NCBI GenBank assembly: GCA_028287205.1
Contig: JAQBQC010000560.1
Span: forward strand, 1-7,250
DNA length: 7,250 bases
Direction: 5' to 3'
Origin: Gemmatimonadota bacterium
GTDB taxonomy: Bacteria; Gemmatimonadota; Gemmatimonadetes; Gemmatimonadales; Gemmatimonadaceae
Notes under the pieces: model-generated
Database searches by the model: none
Seen by the model: only the letters and a program-made list of their open reading frames with translations
What the model was told of the DNA's origin: nothing
Part shown: piece after piece, positions 5,672-7,250 of the stretch
How positions within the stretch are numbered: the stretch's first letter is position 1
Layout: every line of letters starts with the position of its first letter
Position numbers and translations under genes: made by a program

Positions 5672-7250
5672 ATGCAGTCGATGAATCTTCCTCGCGCCCC
5701 GCAGGCCGCGATGCTCGCCCTCCTGCTAGGCGCACTGGGTGCCGCCGAACGCCCCGCACTCGCGCAGGGGCGAGGCTCGATTCGCGGTGTCGTCACCGCC
5801 GAAGAAACACATGCGCCAATCGGGGGAGCGCGCATCTCGGTAGAAACGCCGCGCCGCGTGGTCGTCACCGACGAGCGGGGCGCGTACACGCTTCGCGATC
5901 TCCCGGATGGCAGCTATGACGTGACGGCCACCGCCATTGGGCGGCAGCCCACGCATCAGCATGTCGCCGTGCAGTCGGGAGAGTCGGCGAGGCTCGATAT
6001 CACGATGGCGCGCGGACCGCTGCTGCTCTCGAGTGTGATCGTGTCTGCCACGCGCACGCCCACCGCCGCCAGCCACGTTGCCTCCACAGTCAACGTGCTG
6101 GGACCCGTGGAAGTCGCCACGAGCCCCGCGCGCGAGTCGCAGGATCTGTTGCGCGAGATTCCCGGCGTCGAGCTGCCGCGCACGAGCAGCCTCGTTGGCG
6201 GCACGGCGCAGATCGTCTCGATCCGCGGCGTCGATGAAGGGCGAACGGCGGTGCTCTTCGATGGCATCCCCGTGAACGATGCGTGGGGCGAATGGATCGA
6301 CTGGGGACGCGTGCCCAAGGGGATGATCGATCACGTGGAGGTGATCGAGGGTGGTACGTCCAACCTGTACGGAAACGGCGCGATGGGCGGCGTCATCTCG
6401 TTCTTCTCCCGACCCGTTCCGCCCATGACGGGACGGCTGCTCGTGGAGGGCGGAAGCCGCGACGCGCGCCACATCGGAGTCTCGGCGGGCATCCCGATCG
6501 CCACTGCGCTCACCGCGAGCTTCGATGGAGATTTTCAGAACGGCGGTGGCTATGACATGATCGATCCGCTGAAACGCGGGTCGGTGGACGAGCGCTCGCA
6601 GATCAGGCAGCGCAACGGATATCTTCGCCTCAACTACGTGCCCGTGAGCAACGTCTCCGCGTTCGTCTCGGGTCATCTCTTCGCCGACGACCGGGACCTC
6701 GGCACGCCGCTCTCGGATCAGTCACGCTACGAGCGCGACCTGCAGCTCGGAGCCGACTACGCGGGGCTCGGTGGCGGAACGCTCACCTTCCGCGGATGGG
6801 GTGGGATGCAGACAGAGAGTCAGCGCGCGACCACGGTGCGCGCCAACTCCACGACGTGCGGCAATCCGTCGGATGCTCCTCGTCAATGCGAGGACAGCAG
6901 CGTCGTTGCCAACATCCCGAGCCACGACTGGGGCGCGTCGGCCGTGTGGACTCGCCAGGCGGTGCTCCATCTCGAGTCGATCAGCTTTGGCGGCGACTTC
7001 CGGCGCATGGGCGGCGTCTACGATGAGACGGACTTCAACACGAGCTGCCCGGGCGCCAACTGCGGAACGCTTTCACGCGCGATCGTGTCCGGCGGTGATC
7101 AGACGTTGAGCGGTGGGTTCGTGCAGGCGATCGCCGCGCCGATCACGCCACTGCGCGTGGAGCTGAGCGCGCGCGTCGATCACTGGACGAACACGAACGG
7201 CCACTCCTTCGACGCGACGGCCGGTGACACGAGCTACGCGAATCGCAGCA
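5672..7250 (+). CDS. TonB-dependent receptor with N-terminal carboxypeptidase-regulatory-like domain (partial, 3' end outside window)
   Basis: The first 526 residues of an outer-membrane receptor, open to the window edge. A signal peptide (1-31) ends PALA before QG. Residues 35-113 form a carboxypeptidase-regulatory-like beta-sandwich (SIRGVVTAEE, PIGGARISVET, DERGAYTLRDLPDGSYDVTATAIG). A TonB box-like SVIVSATRT follows at 121-129. The plug domain (about 130-245) has DLLREIPGVELPR, VSIRGVDEGRTAVLFDGIPVNDAW and VEVIEGGTSNLYGNGAMGGVI (222-242). The rest is alternating beta-barrel sequence, incomplete here. It would import a bound ligand with TonB-ExbBD energy; divergence from hmuTUV suggests heme or another iron compound, though the heme-receptor FRAP/NPNL segment is not visible in this part. 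Two likely surface loops carry cysteine pairs, C396/C406 and C459/C464. ATG at 5672 is preferred; ATG at 5681 gives almost the same signal peptide, and an in-frame ATG at 5615 is rejected because it adds a non-signal leader. Confidence 0.92.
   Translation, partial: MQSMNLPRAPQAAMLALLLGALGAAERPALAQGRGSIRGVVTAEETHAPIGGARISVETPRRVVVTDERGAYTLRDLPDGSYDVTATAIGRQPTHQHVAVQSGESARLDITMARGPLLLSSVIVSATRTPTAASHVASTVNVLGPVEVATSPARESQDLLREIPGVELPRTSSLVGGTAQIVSIRGVDEGRTAVLFDGIPVNDAWGEWIDWGRVPKGMIDHVEVIEGGTSNLYGNGAMGGVISFFSRPVPPMTGRLLVEGGSRDARHIGVSAGIPIATALTASFDGDFQNGGGYDMIDPLKRGSVDERSQIRQRNGYLRLNYVPVSNVSAFVSGHLFADDRDLGTPLSDQSRYERDLQLGADYAGLGGGTLTFRGWGGMQTESQRATTVRANSTTCGNPSDAPRQCEDSSVVANIPSHDWGASAVWTRQAVLHLESISFGGDFRRMGGVYDETDFNTSCPGANCGTLSRAIVSGGDQTLSGGFVQAIAAPITPLRVELSARVDHWTNTNGHSFDATAGDTSYANRS

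Noticed and set aside
5553..5759. N-terminal extension of hmuT to the ATG at 5759.
   Set aside because: It would run antisense through the receptor's signal peptide, has no signal peptide itself and would bury the lipoprotein signal 70 residues inside.
5726..6676. Long minus-strand open frame opposite the receptor gene.
   Set aside because: It is antisense to an unmistakable TonB-dependent receptor and shows only Arg/His/Gly-rich composition.

Overview
The window is a dense, GC-rich stretch of bacterial chromosome with seven complete genes and one cut by the right edge. A TonB-dependent outer-membrane receptor carrying an N-terminal carboxypeptidase-regulatory-like domain, a lipoprotein solute-binding protein and a FecCD-type permease indicate a Gram-negative (diderm) organism. 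The high GC, the gene style and the receptor architecture fit Gemmatimonadota or a similar group; this is an inference from style, not a proof.

Layout, left to right. (1) rsmD (16S rRNA guanine-N2 methyltransferase) runs rightwards and its 3' end overlaps by 13 bp the 3' end of a leftward gene. (2) A leftward redox-type cassette follows: marR (2694-2227), doxX (2164-1637) and an LLM-class flavin oxidoreductase (1623-517). Both marR and doxX are preceded by the same 14-base element, TACCTGTTATAACA on the + strand, which contains the perfect palindrome TGTTATAACA. (3) A leftward ABC importer of the heme type follows: hmuT (lipoprotein binding protein), hmuU (permease) and hmuV (ATPase), tightly packed with a 10-bp gap and then an 8-bp overlap. 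(4) Divergent from hmuT, across about 120 bp, a TonB-dependent receptor starts and runs off the window at residue 526.

How the genes work together. The receptor would bring an iron compound, most likely heme, across the outer membrane using TonB. HmuT would bind it in the periplasm and HmuUV would move it into the cytoplasm. Downstream on the same strand, the MarR protein probably represses itself and the doxX-LLM pair through the duplicated palindrome, giving an inducible response to a redox-active or quinone-like compound. This resembles known MarR/DoxX pairs such as MhqR/MhqP of Bacillus subtilis. A functional link between heme import and the redox cassette is possible but only suggested by adjacency.

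I saw no RNA genes, CRISPR array, insertion sequence or convincing intrinsic terminator. I found no clearly undescribed system; the most informative signals are the repeated promoter-operator, the pentad repeat at the HmuV N-terminus and the dyad in the divergent hmuT/receptor intergenic region.
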